Origin: Oleisolibacter albus
GTDB lineage: Bacteria > Pseudomonadota > Alphaproteobacteria > Azospirillales > Azospirillaceae
DNA length: 64,000 bases
Reading direction: 5' to 3'
Assembly (NCBI RefSeq): GCF_003336875.1
Contig: NZ_QGNJ01000017.1
Location: 1 to 64,000, forward strand
Position 1 is the stretch's first letter. Each line of letters begins with the position of its first letter. Made by a program: the position numbers and the translations under genes. Under the pieces are notes generated by a model. That model had not been told where the DNA came from and ran no database searches. It saw nothing but the letters and a program-made list of their open reading frames with translations. Below, one piece after another: positions 1 through 9,300 of the stretch.

Positions 1-1
1 C

Positions 2-91
2 GACTACCTGAGCCCGGTGGAGTTCGAGGCACAGGACGAACCACCAGTGCCGCCCGGCCGGGCGGCACTGGTGGCGGAAACCATGCTGTAG
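2..91 (+). CDS. IS3-family transposase, C-terminal fragment (cut by window edge)
   Basis: Only the last 29 codons are inside the window. They read DYLSPVEFE followed by a short Pro-rich tail and TAG. A tyrosine-leucine-SPxEFE ending is typical of the rve integrase domain of IS3-family OrfB transposases, which cut and join the element ends. The coding end holds a perfect 34-bp palindrome (listed separately), and the element terminus follows about 35 bp later. Whether the rest of the gene is intact cannot be seen. Confidence 0.75.
   Translation, partial: DYLSPVEFEAQDEPPVPPGRAALVAETML
41..74. repeat. 34-bp perfect palindrome inside the transposase 3' end
   Basis: Two 17-bp arms beginning CCACCAGTGCC meet with no loop, and the whole 34 bp equals its own reverse complement. 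It lies within the last codons of the transposase gene. Such a structure could act as a hairpin terminator or block read-through into flanking DNA. It has no T-run, so a terminator role is only inference. Confidence 0.7.
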
Positions 92-110
92 CTTTTGCGA
101 CATGTCTCAA

Positions 111-127
111 TGATGGGGTGCAGTCCA
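111..127. mobile_element. Probable right terminal inverted repeat of the IS3-family element
   Basis: The sequence ends ...GGGGTGCAGTCCA. Its reverse complement begins TGGACTGCACCCC, which has the TG start and C-rich run usual for IS3-family ends. It lies just after the transposase stop codon, where the right end is expected. The left end is outside the window, so pairing cannot be confirmed. Confidence 0.5.
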
Positions 128-197
128 GTGTCTCCCCTTGCTTTGTGCCATCGTTTCATCAACGCACCGTCAGGGCGGCGCGGTCCGGCCCGGGAAA

Positions 198-563
198 TCA
201 GGTGGCCAGCTGACGCTGGATGGCGGCACAGAAGGCCTCGGCCCCGGGCCAGCTGGTGATGCGGCCACGCAGCCTGCCGCGGTGGAAGACGAAGAAGGCC
301 GGAATCCCGTGCAGGCCGAAGCGGGTGGCCATCTCGAAATCATCATAGACATTGTCATGCAGCCAGCGGACGCCCGGCCAGGAGAAGCGGGCGGGATCGG
401 CCAGCAGGGCATGCTTGGCCAGATCGCAGTTCGGGCAGTCACGGCCCCACAGGAACAGGATATCGAGCGCCTCCGCCTCTGGTTCGGCCAGAACCGCGTC
501 GAGGTCGGCGCTGAAGACGGGGCGCATAGGGAAACGCCGGAAGAAGTCGGGCGGTGGCGGCAT
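198..563 (-). CDS. Thioredoxin-fold family protein
   Basis: A 121-residue protein with a thioredoxin-like CPNC active-site motif after a WGRD segment near residues 42-50, and a later GIPAFFVFHRG stretch holding the cis-proline seen in thioredoxin folds. It is probably a cytoplasmic thiol-disulfide protein, since no signal peptide is visible. The chosen ATG begins MPPPPDFF; the frame stays open upstream but that part is Arg/Pro-rich and unlike coding sequence. It is divergent from the chemoreceptor gene. It is not the classical trxA (no WCGPC), so its partner is unknown. Confidence 0.8.
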   Translation of the reverse strand: MPPPPDFFRRFPMRPVFSADLDAVLAEPEAEALDILFLWGRDCPNCDLAKHALLADPARFSWPGVRWLHDNVYDDFEMATRFGLHGIPAFFVFHRGRLRGRITSWPGAEAFCAAIQRQLAT

Positions 564-774
564 GACATCGGTCCTGGGAATACGGCAAAGCCGGAAGGGC
601 TTCTGAGGTGGTGGCCCTGGCCGGCGACGGAAAGGGGCCGTCCCCTGCCACGCCTTCGACCGCCGCGGCCTTCGTCCAGATAGCCCATCGGATAGGCTAT
701 CCAAATTCGCGCACGCGAGCGGGCGAACGGATGTCAGTTTGGATGAGCCGTTCGCCCTGCCATGGATAAGCGTC

Positions 775-2253
775 ATGTTGAGCCGTTTCCGCCGGAATGA
801 CCGCCTGCTCGCCCAGACCGGGATGCTGGATCAGCTCAGCACCAAGGTGATGGTTGCCGATGCCGATCTGACCATCGTCTATATGAACCCGGCAGCCTTG
901 GACTTGATGCGCGAGGCGGAAGCGGATCTGCGCAAGGAACTGCCTCAGTTCCGCGTCGATACGCTGATCGGCAGCAAGATCGACGTTTTCCACAAGACCC
1001 CGGACCGGCAGCGCCATATTCTGGTGGCCCTGTCCAAGCCGCACAACGCCACCATCACCATCGGGCGCCGGATCTTCGATATCGGGATCTCGCCCGTCAT
1101 TCAGGGCGGCAAGCGCGTGGGCTTCACCGTGGAATGGACCGATGCCCGGCACCGGTTGCAGAACCGCGATTTCAGCGCCCAGATCGATGCCATCAATCGT
1201 TCCCAGGCCGTGATCGAGTTCACGCCGGACGGCACCATCGTCGCTGCCAACGAGAATTTCCTGAAAACCCTTGGGTACACGATGCCCGAGATCCAGGGAA
1301 AGCAGCACCGCATGTTCGTGGAGGCGGCATATGCCGCCAGTCCCGACTACACCGCCTTCTGGGACCGGCTGCGCGCCGGCGAGTATCAGGCCGCCCAGTT
1401 CAAGCGCATCGGCAGGAACGGCAAGGTCGTCTGGATCGAAGCTTCGTACAATCCGATCCTGGACGATGCCGGCCGCGTGGTGAAGGTGGTCAAGGTCGCC
1501 ACCGACATCACTGCCCAGGTGGAGTTGCTGGCCAATCTCAAATCCCTGATCGACCGCAACTTCGGGGAGATCTCCAGCGACATCGACCGCTCCAGTGCCG
1601 AAGCCGGGTCCGCGGCACTGGCAGCGGGAGAGGCCGCCAGCAATGTGCAGGCCGTGGTGGCGGGCGTGGATGAAATGGCCGCGTCCATCGACGAGATTTC
1701 CCGCAGCATGACGAAGTCGCGCACGGCGACCGAGGCGGCGGCCCAGCGGGCGGCGGTGGCGGAGCAGAGCACCAGCCGGCTGACCAATGCGGCGCAGGCC
1801 ATGAACGGGATCATCGCGCTGATCCAGGACATCGCCGGACAGATCAACCTGCTGGCGCTGAACGCCACGATCGAGGCGGCGCGGGCCGGCGACGCGGGCA
1901 AGGGCTTTGCCGTCGTGGCGTCGGAGGTGAAGAACCTGGCCAATCAGGCCGCCCGGGCCACGGAGCAGATCTCCGGCGAGATCGACAGCATCCAGTCCAC
2001 CTCGACCGATGTGGCCGGGGCGCTGGACGATATCCGTGCCGCCATCACCTCGGTCCAGGAACTGGTGACCACCACCGCCTCCGCGGTCGAGGAGCAGAGC
2101 GCCGTGACCCGCGGCATGCTGGGCAATGTGCAGAACGCCTCCCAGGCCGTCAGTACGGTGTCCGCCAATGTGGGCAGCATTTCCGCTGCCGTCGGTCAGG
2201 TCGCCGGCGCCGTGGGCAAGACGCGTGAGGCCGCACAGGTGCTGGTGCGCTGA
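775..2253 (+). CDS. Soluble methyl-accepting chemotaxis protein with two PAS domains
   Basis: A 492-residue receptor with no membrane helix and no HAMP domain. PAS 1 spans about residues 20-120 and PAS 2 about 135-247 ([20 protein letters not shown] and a [10 protein letters not shown] stretch). The MCP signalling domain fills about 275-492, with the conserved hairpin tip around residues 347-372 ([17 protein letters not shown]). It should bind CheA/CheW and sense an internal signal such as redox, energy state or a PAS ligand, like Aer-type receptors. No CheR-tethering pentapeptide is seen at the C-terminus. The start at 775 was chosen because GGATAAG lies just upstream; an ATG at 739 would add 12 residues. 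No che genes are adjacent. Confidence 0.92.
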   Translation: MLSRFRRNDRLLAQTGMLDQLSTKVMVADADLTIVYMNPAALDLMREAEADLRKELPQFRVDTLIGSKIDVFHKTPDRQRHILVALSKPHNATITIGRRIFDIGISPVIQGGKRVGFTVEWTDARHRLQNRDFSAQIDAINRSQAVIEFTPDGTIVAANENFLKTLGYTMPEIQGKQHRMFVEAAYAASPDYTAFWDRLRAGEYQAAQFKRIGRNGKVVWIEASYNPILDDAGRVVKVVKVATDITAQVELLANLKSLIDRNFGEISSDIDRSSAEAGSAALAAGEAASNVQAVVAGVDEMAASIDEISRSMTKSRTATEAAAQRAAVAEQSTSRLTNAAQAMNGIIALIQDIAGQINLLALNATIEAARAGDAGKGFAVVASEVKNLANQAARATEQISGEIDSIQSTSTDVAGALDDIRAAITSVQELVTTTASAVEEQSAVTRGMLGNVQNASQAVSTVSANVGSISAAVGQVAGAVGKTREAAQVLVR

Positions 2254-2262
2254 CGGCCGGGG

Positions 2263-4086
2263 TCAGCCGGCCGCATCGTTGAAATCATCCAGCAGCGTGG
2301 CGATGCGGCCACTGTCGCTTTGGATCATGATGCTGTCGGCGCGGCGCGTGGCCTCGATCAGGTCCAGGCAGCGGGTCCGGCGCTTCACCAGCGGCAGATT
2401 GGCCGGTGCCATCGACAGTTCCCGCACACCCAGCCCCAGCAGCAGCGGCGTATAGCGCGGGTCGCCCGCCATCTCGCCGCACACGGACACGGGAATACGG
2501 CTGCGCAGGGCCGCCTCCACCGTGAACTGCACCAGCCGCAGCACCGCGGGGTGCAGCGGGTCGTACATATGGGCCACCTGCTCGTCACCACGGTCGATGG
2601 CCAGGGTGTACTGGATCAGGTCGTTGGTGCCGATGGCGAAGAAGTCGCTGACCGTCGACAGGCTGTCGGCGGACAGGGCGGCGCCGGGGATTTCAATCAT
2701 GGCGCCCAGGCGCGGCAGCACCGGCGGCAGCTTGACGCCGCGCCGGTGCAGGCGGCGGGCCACGGCGTGCAGCATGGTGCGCACGGCCCGCATCTCGGCC
2801 ATGGTCACGACCATGGGCACCAGGATGCGCAAGGGACCATGGGCCGCGGCGCGCAGCATGGCGGCCAGCTGCGTTTCCAGCAGGCGCGGCTCCTTCAGCC
2901 CCAGGCGGATGGCGCGCAGCCCCAGGGCCGGGTTGGCCGGATCGCCAAAATGCTGGCGCAGGGCGGTGGCCAGCTTCTCCCCGCCGACATCCAGGGTGCG
3001 GGCGGTAACCGGCCGGCCATCCATGCGCTCGACGATGCCGCGCAGCGTCTCGTACTGCTCGTCCTCGTCCGGCAAATCATCCCGGTTCATGAACTGGAAC
3101 TCGGTCCGCAGCAGGCCGATCCCGGCTGCGCCCAGCTCCAGCGCGGTGTCCAGTTCCCGCGGCAGTTCCAGATTGGCGTGCAGGGTCACCTCGGTGCCGT
3201 CACGGGTGATGGCCGGCAGCCGGCTGAGGGTCTTCAGCTGTTCGCGCTCGGCCCGCCAGGAGGCGCTGCGGCGGCGGTACTCGTCCAGGACCGATGTCTG
3301 GGGATTGAGATGCACCCGGCCGGACAGGCCGTCCACCACCACCATGTCGCCATTCTGGATGCCCTGGAGCAGACCGGGGGCGCCCAGCACCGCCGGCAGG
3401 CCCAGCGAGCGGGCCATGATGGCCGTATGTCCCTCGGCTCCGCCCAGCAGGGTGGCGAAACCGGCGATCCGCCGCGGGTCCATCAGCGCCGTATCGGCCG
3501 GCGTCAGTTCCTCCGCCAGGATCACCGAGCCGGCCGGCACCATGGAAAAGGCCTGGAACGGCGACTCCATCAGGTTGCGCACCAGCCGGCGCCCCACCTC
3601 CCGCACATCGGCGATGCGGGCCGACAGATAGGCGTCGTCCATGCCGGCGAAGCTCTGGGCGATGGCGTTGATCTCCGCCTGCACCGCCGCTTCGGCATTC
3701 TGGCGTTCGGCGCGGATGCGCCGCTCCACACCGCGGATCAGGCGGGAGCCGGACAGCATGGCCAGATGCGCCTCCAGCAGGATGGCCACATCCTCGGCCG
3801 CCGCCCCCGGCAACAGCGAGGCCTTGCCCTGGAGCTTGCGCAACTGGCGACGCGCCTTCTCGGTGGCGGCGGAGAACCGTTCCACCTCCGCCTCGACCGC
3901 ATCGGGCATCAGCACATATTCCGGCACCTGCACGGCGCCGGCCTCCACCACATGGGCGGGACCAATGGCGATGCCGGGCGAAACGCCGAGTCCACGCAGG
4001 ATGCGCTCCTGCCCGTGGGCAGGTTCCTGTGCGGTTCCATGGCTGGACGGATCGCCGCGGTTGCGGTCGGAACGGAATGGCGACAA
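2263..4086 (-). CDS. ptsP: Phosphoenolpyruvate-protein phosphotransferase (PTS enzyme I)
   Basis: 607 residues. The enzyme takes phosphate from PEP and passes it to HPr. The phosphorylated histidine sits near residue 220 in GGAEGHTAIMARSLGLPA. The C-terminal PEP-binding barrel contains FFAIGTNDLIQYTLA and the catalytic cysteine in VSVCGEMAGDP near residue 533. There is no N-terminal GAF domain, unlike enzyme I-Ntr of gammaproteobacteria. It is the last gene of the hprK-rapZ-EIIA-HPr-EI run, and no sugar permease (EIIB/EIIC) is nearby, so the system is probably regulatory. The first about 28 residues are not conserved, so the true start could be slightly downstream. Confidence 0.95.
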   Translation of the reverse strand: MSPFRSDRNRGDPSSHGTAQEPAHGQERILRGLGVSPGIAIGPAHVVEAGAVQVPEYVLMPDAVEAEVERFSAATEKARRQLRKLQGKASLLPGAAAEDVAILLEAHLAMLSGSRLIRGVERRIRAERQNAEAAVQAEINAIAQSFAGMDDAYLSARIADVREVGRRLVRNLMESPFQAFSMVPAGSVILAEELTPADTALMDPRRIAGFATLLGGAEGHTAIMARSLGLPAVLGAPGLLQGIQNGDMVVVDGLSGRVHLNPQTSVLDEYRRRSASWRAEREQLKTLSRLPAITRDGTEVTLHANLELPRELDTALELGAAGIGLLRTEFQFMNRDDLPDEDEQYETLRGIVERMDGRPVTARTLDVGGEKLATALRQHFGDPANPALGLRAIRLGLKEPRLLETQLAAMLRAAAHGPLRILVPMVVTMAEMRAVRTMLHAVARRLHRRGVKLPPVLPRLGAMIEIPGAALSADSLSTVSDFFAIGTNDLIQYTLAIDRGDEQVAHMYDPLHPAVLRLVQFTVEAALRSRIPVSVCGEMAGDPRYTPLLLGLGVRELSMAPANLPLVKRRTRCLDLIEATRRADSIMIQSDSGRIATLLDDFNDAAG

Positions 4087-4127
4087 GGGACTGCGAGCCC
4101 CCCTTTTTCGGGTTGGGTCTTCCGGGA

Positions 4128-4427
4128 TCAGTCTTCGTCGAACTTGCGGTCGACCAGATCCGTCAGGGCGCGCAGGACATCGTCCGCCTGGGGCCCGGAA
4201 GCGGTCAGGGTGATCGACGTCCCCGGCCCGGCGGCCAGCATCATCAGTCCCATGATGCTCTCGCCGCAGACGGAGGTATCGCCGCGCAACACCTCGACCT
4301 CCGCCTCATAGTCGGCGACCAGTCGCACGAACTTGGCGGCGGCGCGGGCATGCAGCCCGCGGCGGTTGCGGATGGTGACGACGGCCGTGCGGGCATCGCC
4401 GGCCTCGGCCTGGTCCTGGACCGTCAT
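4128..4427 (-). CDS. ptsH: HPr phosphocarrier protein
   Basis: 99 residues, close to the usual 85-90 plus a short N-terminal extension. The enzyme I-dependent phosphorylation site is the histidine of RRGLHARAAAKFV. The regulatory serine is in the GESIMGLMMLAA segment, the target of HPr kinase encoded upstream at 5815-6297. It carries phosphate from enzyme I to the EIIA protein encoded just before it. It sits 3 bp after the EIIA gene and 41 bp before enzyme I, so all three are probably cotranscribed. Confidence 0.95.
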   Translation of the reverse strand: MTVQDQAEAGDARTAVVTIRNRRGLHARAAAKFVRLVADYEAEVEVLRGDTSVCGESIMGLMMLAAGPGTSITLTASGPQADDVLRALTDLVDRKFDED

Positions 4428-4430
4428 GGC

Positions 4431-4832
4431 TCACCCATCCGCCAGCAGCGACGAGGCGACATTGATGTATTTGCGTCCGGCCTCCTGGGCCGCCTGCACC
4501 GACGCCTTCAGACCCTCGGTCTTGCGGACGCTGGCCAGCTTGATCAGCATCGGCAGGTTGACGCCGGCGATCACCTCCACCTTGGCCCGGTCCATGATGG
4601 AGATGGCCAGATTGGACGGGGTGCCGCCGAACATGTCGGTCAGGACCACGACGCCGCTGCCGCTGTCGCATTCGGCGACACGGGCCAGGATGTCCTCCCG
4701 CCGGCGCTCCATGTCGTCGTCGGGACCGATGCAGACGGCGCCGACCTGCGGGGTGGGCCCCACCACATGCTGGAGGGCGGCGATGAATTCCTCGGCCAAA
4801 CGGCCGTGCGTGACAAGGACCAAGCCGATCAT
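4431..4832 (-). CDS. PTS EIIA component, mannose family (regulatory)
   Basis: 133 residues with the EIIA-Man fold signature: MIGLVLVTHGRLAEEF at the start, where the histidine is the phosphorylation site, and LTDMFGGTPSNLA in the middle. Mannose-family EIIA normally works with EIIB/C/D permease parts, but none are present here. In alphaproteobacteria such lone proteins are read as sensors of the PTS phosphorylation state; that role is inferred here. It lies 27 bp downstream of rapZ in the same operon. Confidence 0.92.
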   Translation of the reverse strand: MIGLVLVTHGRLAEEFIAALQHVVGPTPQVGAVCIGPDDDMERRREDILARVAECDSGSGVVVLTDMFGGTPSNLAISIMDRAKVEVIAGVNLPMLIKLASVRKTEGLKASVQAAQEAGRKYINVASSLLADG

Positions 4833-4859
4833 TGGATTCCCTGAGTCTCCCTGCCCGCG

Positions 4860-5810
4860 TTACCGGCCGCCCGATGCCGCCCGCCCGGGCCGCGAACGGT
4901 CGTCCAGCGGCTCAACCGGCCCCCCCGGTTCCTTGCGGTCGAGGTCGCGGTGCCCCTCCACCACCTTATATCCATGGTCGCGCAGCCACATGGCAAGCCT
5001 GTGCGTGATGTGGACAGAGCGATGGCGGCCGCCGGTGCAGCCGATGGCAATGGTCAGATAGTGCTTGCCCTCGCGCACATAGCGCGGCAGCAGCGGCCCG
5101 ATCAGCCGGGTCAGGTTCGCGAAGAAGCCGGCATAGTCCGGGTCGCGCTCCACATAGGCGGCGACGGGCGCATCCAGCCCGCTGAGCGGGCGCAGGGCCG
5201 GTTCCCAATGGGGATTGTCGAGGAAGCGCACGTCGAAGACGATGTCGGCCTCCCGCGGGACCCCCTGCCGGTAGGAGAAGCTGGTGACGAAGATGTGGAG
5301 CCGCGGCTCGGCATCCAGCCGGAACACCTGCCCCAGGTGGCGGCGCGCGTCGTGGATGGATAGCTGCGAGGTGTCCAGCACCTCGTCGGCCGTATCCTTC
5401 AGCGGCTGCAGCAGCTGGCGTTCGCGGGCGATGCCGTCCAGCACCGGCCGGTCGGCGGCCAGCGGATGCGGCCGCCGTGTTTCGGTGTAGCGGCGCTGCA
5501 GCACCTCGTCGGAAGCGTCGAGGAACAGCAGCTTGACCGCCATGTCGTCCCGCAGCCGCAACAGGCGCAGTTCCTCCAGCAGCCCCTCGGCATCGAAATC
5601 GCGGGTGCGGCTGTCGATCCCGACCACCAGCGGCCGGTCGTGGAACTGCGAGACCAGGGCGTGCAGCAGCGACAGCCGCAGATTGTCGACCGCCTCGTAG
5701 CCCAGATCCTCCAGCGACTTCAGGGCCGTCGACAGGCCGGCGCCGGACAGGCCGGTCACCACCACCAGGGGCAGCCGGGCCGGGCCGGCCGAGGGATCAA
5801 GGGTCGTCAT
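4860..5810 (-). CDS. rapZ: RNase adapter / nucleotide-binding protein RapZ
   Basis: 316 residues. The N-terminal P-loop-like segment reads VVVTGLSGAGLSTALKSLED (residues about 15-34). The usual lysine of GxGKS is replaced (GAGLST), as is seen in parts of this family. The C-terminal domain carries IAIGCTGGRHRSVHITHRLA, diagnostic for the YvcJ/RapZ family, which binds GlcN6P-linked regulatory RNA in E. coli; the target here is unknown. The ATG at 5810 has AGGTGA upstream. The gene starts 4 bp after hprK ends, so the two are surely cotranscribed. The C-terminal tail after residue about 295 is Pro/Arg-rich. Confidence 0.95.
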   Translation of the reverse strand: MTTLDPSAGPARLPLVVVTGLSGAGLSTALKSLEDLGYEAVDNLRLSLLHALVSQFHDRPLVVGIDSRTRDFDAEGLLEELRLLRLRDDMAVKLLFLDASDEVLQRRYTETRRPHPLAADRPVLDGIARERQLLQPLKDTADEVLDTSQLSIHDARRHLGQVFRLDAEPRLHIFVTSFSYRQGVPREADIVFDVRFLDNPHWEPALRPLSGLDAPVAAYVERDPDYAGFFANLTRLIGPLLPRYVREGKHYLTIAIGCTGGRHRSVHITHRLAMWLRDHGYKVVEGHRDLDRKEPGGPVEPLDDRSRPGRAASGGR

Positions 5811-5814
5811 GGCA

Positions 5815-6297
5815 TCACCTGTGATTGCATCGCCCGTGCGCCCATCCTGCCGGGGACGGTGTCCCCGGTTCAGTGGAAATCTGGGCCATGGCCGTCGCCG
5901 CTGCAAGCCGTAGCTTCGCCGCGGCGGAGGCCTCGAAAGGGGCCAGTGACAGCCGCGGCAGGGTGACGCCGCAGATTTCCTCGTCCTGTGGTTCCGGAAG
6001 GCGCGGCACATCCGCGGGCGGCACCAGATCGACCAGCAGCAGCACCGGCGTCGGACCATCGGCCGGAACCGGCAGGATGCCCAGGCCCCGCACCTCCAGC
6101 AGTCCGGCCAAGGGCGCGGGACAGGCGGCCAGCAGCCGGTCGCCCTGCCGCGCCAGATCGACCCGGTCGTCGGCCACCAGCCGGGCACCGCCCTCGATCA
6201 GGCGCAGCGCCAGGTCGGACTTGCCGGCCCCCGAGCGCCCCCGCAGCAGCACCCCGGCCCCCGACAGGCTGACACAGGTGGCATGGATCTGGATCAT
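5815..6297 (-). CDS. hprK: HPr kinase/phosphorylase (short alphaproteobacterial form)
   Basis: 160 residues, about half the length of Firmicutes HprK; only the C-terminal kinase domain is present. Walker A is GRSGAGKSDLALRLIEGG (residues about 20-37), followed by VADDRVDL, and later a GLGILPV segment. It phosphorylates the serine of HPr and so connects the PTS to regulation. In many alphaproteobacteria the gene sits behind the chvI/chvG two-component system; here the upstream neighbour is addA. A GGGGAGAT ribosome site precedes the ATG. Confidence 0.93.
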   Translation of the reverse strand: MIQIHATCVSLSGAGVLLRGRSGAGKSDLALRLIEGGARLVADDRVDLARQGDRLLAACPAPLAGLLEVRGLGILPVPADGPTPVLLLVDLVPPADVPRLPEPQDEEICGVTLPRLSLAPFEASAAAKLRLAAATAMAQISTEPGTPSPAGWAHGRCNHR

Positions 6298-6366
6298 ATC
6301 TCCCCCGCGCAGCCGGCCCGCGCCGCCGGAGGCTAGCAGAGGCGGGCCGAAACGGCGAGGGGCGCA

Positions 6367-9300
6367 TCAGGCCGGGTCATAGGGGGCCAGCCGGTCGGGA
6401 CTGATCTCCATGGTATAGGGACCGTCGGTCCACAGCAGCACGCAGCGGATGGTCCGGCCGGGATAGACGCGGCGCAGCGCCGCCCGATAGGCCGCCATCT
6501 GGGCCAAATACAGCGGGGCCACATCCTCCTCGCGCGTGGGCGGGGGACGGTTGGTCTTGTAATCCACGATCCAGACAGCCTCGTCGGTCAGGCACAGCCG
6601 GTCGATCTGGCCCGACAGCACCCGCCCCCCGACCACGCCGACAATCGGCACCTCGGCCCGGCTGCCGGGACCGAACAGCGGCGCGAAGCGGGGGTCCTCC
6701 AGCACACGCAGGGCCTCGCCCGCGATCTCGGCCTGTTGGGCGGGGTCAAGCCCATGGGCCGGCCGGGCCAGCCAGGCGCGGGCCGCCCCGTCCCGGCGGT
6801 GCGGCTCGATCTCGGGCAGCACCTGCAGCAGCTTGTGGATCAGCGTGCCGCGGCGGAAGCGGTGGCCGTCATCGGCCCCCAGCGGCGAGCGCACCGGCGG
6901 TTCCACCCCTTCGGGGCGCGAGGGCGTCAGCGGCCGGGCCGGCGTCGGTTCCTCCGGCGCCGGGGTCCTTGCCCAGTCCGGCAGCCGGACGCTGGCCTCC
7001 GGTTCGGCCCGGTCCTTGTCGTCGCTCCGCGGCGGGTCGATCTGGGTGTCGTACAGATGCAGGCCCTTGCCCTGCCAGCCGGCGGGGCTGACCTGGGAGA
7101 AGTCGTAGTCCCGCTCCTGGGCCATGTCGGCCAGAGCCTCCTGCACCAGCGCGTACCAGGCGCCGTCCGGGGCCTTGCGGCTGCCCTCATAGCCGCAGAC
7201 CACCAGCCTGTCCTCGGCCCGCGTCAGCGCCACATAGAGCAGCCGCCGGTATTCCTGGTCGCGGCGGCGGTCGGCCGCGGCCCGCGCCGTGCGGCAGGCC
7301 GTGTCCTCCAGGGCGCGGCGGGGAGCGAACAGGGGCACCTCGCGCCCGTCCGTGCCATCGGGCCAGAGGATGCGGGGCGACTGGTCGGGCACGCCCATGG
7401 TGTCGGGCAGGATGACGAGGGGGGCCTGCAACCCCTTGGAGCCATGCACCGTCATGATGCGGACGCGGCCGCCGCCCGGCCCGCCGCCGGCATCCAGCTC
7501 ACGCTTGATCTCGGCCTGGCTGGCCTCCAGCCAGTGCAGGAACCCCTGCAGCGACGGCACATGCTCGCGCTCATAGGCCAGGCAGGCGGTCAGGAACTCG
7601 TCCAGCGGGTCCACCGCCTCCGACCCCAGCCGGGCCAGGATGGCCCGGCGGCCCGACCCGCCCACCTCCAGCCGGGGATCGGCCGGGCAGGGGCGGGAAA
7701 GCAGACCGGCAAACAGCTCGAACGGCGCGTGGAAATCGGTTTCCGCCAGCAGGCCGTGCAGCCAGTCATGGGCCGGCCGGAAGGCGGCGTCCTCCTCGGC
7801 CTTGCGGGCCAGGGCCGGCCACAGCCGGCCGCTGCGGTCATGGGCGATGGCGAACAGCTGCTCCTCACCGAACCCGATCAGCGGTGATTTCAGCACCGTG
7901 GCCAGGGTCAGGTCATCGTCCGGCAGCAGCAGGAAACGGCCCAGGGCCATCAGGTCCATGACCGCCAGCTGTTCGGTCAGCACCATGCGGTCGACACCGG
8001 CCACCGGCACGCCCCGATCCTTGAGGTCGCGCACCAGCTGCTGCACGAACTGGTTGCGGCGGCGCACCAGCACCATGATGTCGCCCGGCCGCAGCGGCCG
8101 GCCGCGGGCCGGCAGCATCTCGCCGCTGTCGAGCCAATGGCGGATCTGGTCGGCCACCAGCGTGGCCAGCCGCGCCATGGGCCGGGCCGCCTGTTCCGGC
8201 GTCAGCGGCAGGGCCCAGGGTTCCGCCTCCGCCGTCTCGGCCGGGCTGACCAGGGGCCAGACCTCCACGGTCCCGGCCATGCCGCGGCGGAAGGGGACGT
8301 GCCGGATCTCCTGGCCGGGGGCGATGACGCCGTCGCGCGCCGCTTCGCGCAGGAACACGGCGTCCACCGCCGCCAGAACGGCCCGGACCGAACGGAAGGA
8401 GATCTGCAGGTCGATGCCGCTCCAGCGGCCCGACGCCGCGGTGATGCGCGTCTGGAAATGCCGGCGCATGCGCGCGAACTCGGCCGGGTCGGCGCGCTGG
8501 AAGCTGAAGATGGACTGTTTGTCGTCGCCCACCACGAACAGGGTGCGGCTGCCGGATGCTCGCGCGGGCGACTCGGCCCCGTCCCCGGCGAAGAACTCCT
8601 CGGCGATGACCTTGACCACCGCCCATTGCTCCGGGTTGGTGTCCTGCGCCTCGTCGACCAGGATGTGGTCCAGGCCGCCATCGAGCTTGAACAGCACCCA
8701 GGCGCAGGCATCGCGCTGTCCGCCCAGAAGCTGGCTGGCCGTCAGGATCAGATCGTCGAAATCCAGCAGCGCCCGCCCGTCCTTCAGCCGGCGGTAGGTC
8801 GCCAGGATGGCTTCCGACAGGGTCAGCAGCGCCGCCGTGCTGCGGGCCACGCTGACGCAGCGCAGCCGCTCCATCACGGCCATCAGCCGCCCGGCCTCGG
8901 CCTGCAGGGCCGCCAGCGCCGCCGGATCCTTCTCCGCCGCCTTCTTGCCCAGCAGGGCTTTCCGCATGTCCCCGTCGCGGGTCAGGAACAGCAGCCCGTA
9001 CTCCTGGAACCCATGGATGCGGCCGTCCGCCCGGTCCAGCCAGGCCTGGATGCCGATGCCGCGCTCGCCGTCGGTCTTGCCGCTGTCCGCCAGGGCCCGG
9101 CAGGCGGCGCGCAGGCCGGCGTCGTCGAACGCCCCGTCGCGGCAGGCTTCCCGCACCACGTCGGCTTCGGTGGTGCCGGGCGGCACATCGAGGGTGCGGC
9201 CGATGGCGGCGATGGCGCCGGACAGACCGCCATGACGGTCCAGGATGCGGCGGATGCGGCCGCGCTCCATGGTGATGTCCTGCAGCAGCCGGCCGAATTC

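Noticed and set aside
198-776. Longer start for the thioredoxin-fold protein
   Set aside because: The added 71 residues are Arg/Pro/Ser-rich and overlap the divergent promoter region of the chemoreceptor.
2320-4311. 663-codon plus-strand open frame opposite enzyme I
   Set aside because: Composition is Gln/His/Gly-rich without recognisable domains; antisense artefact of high GC.
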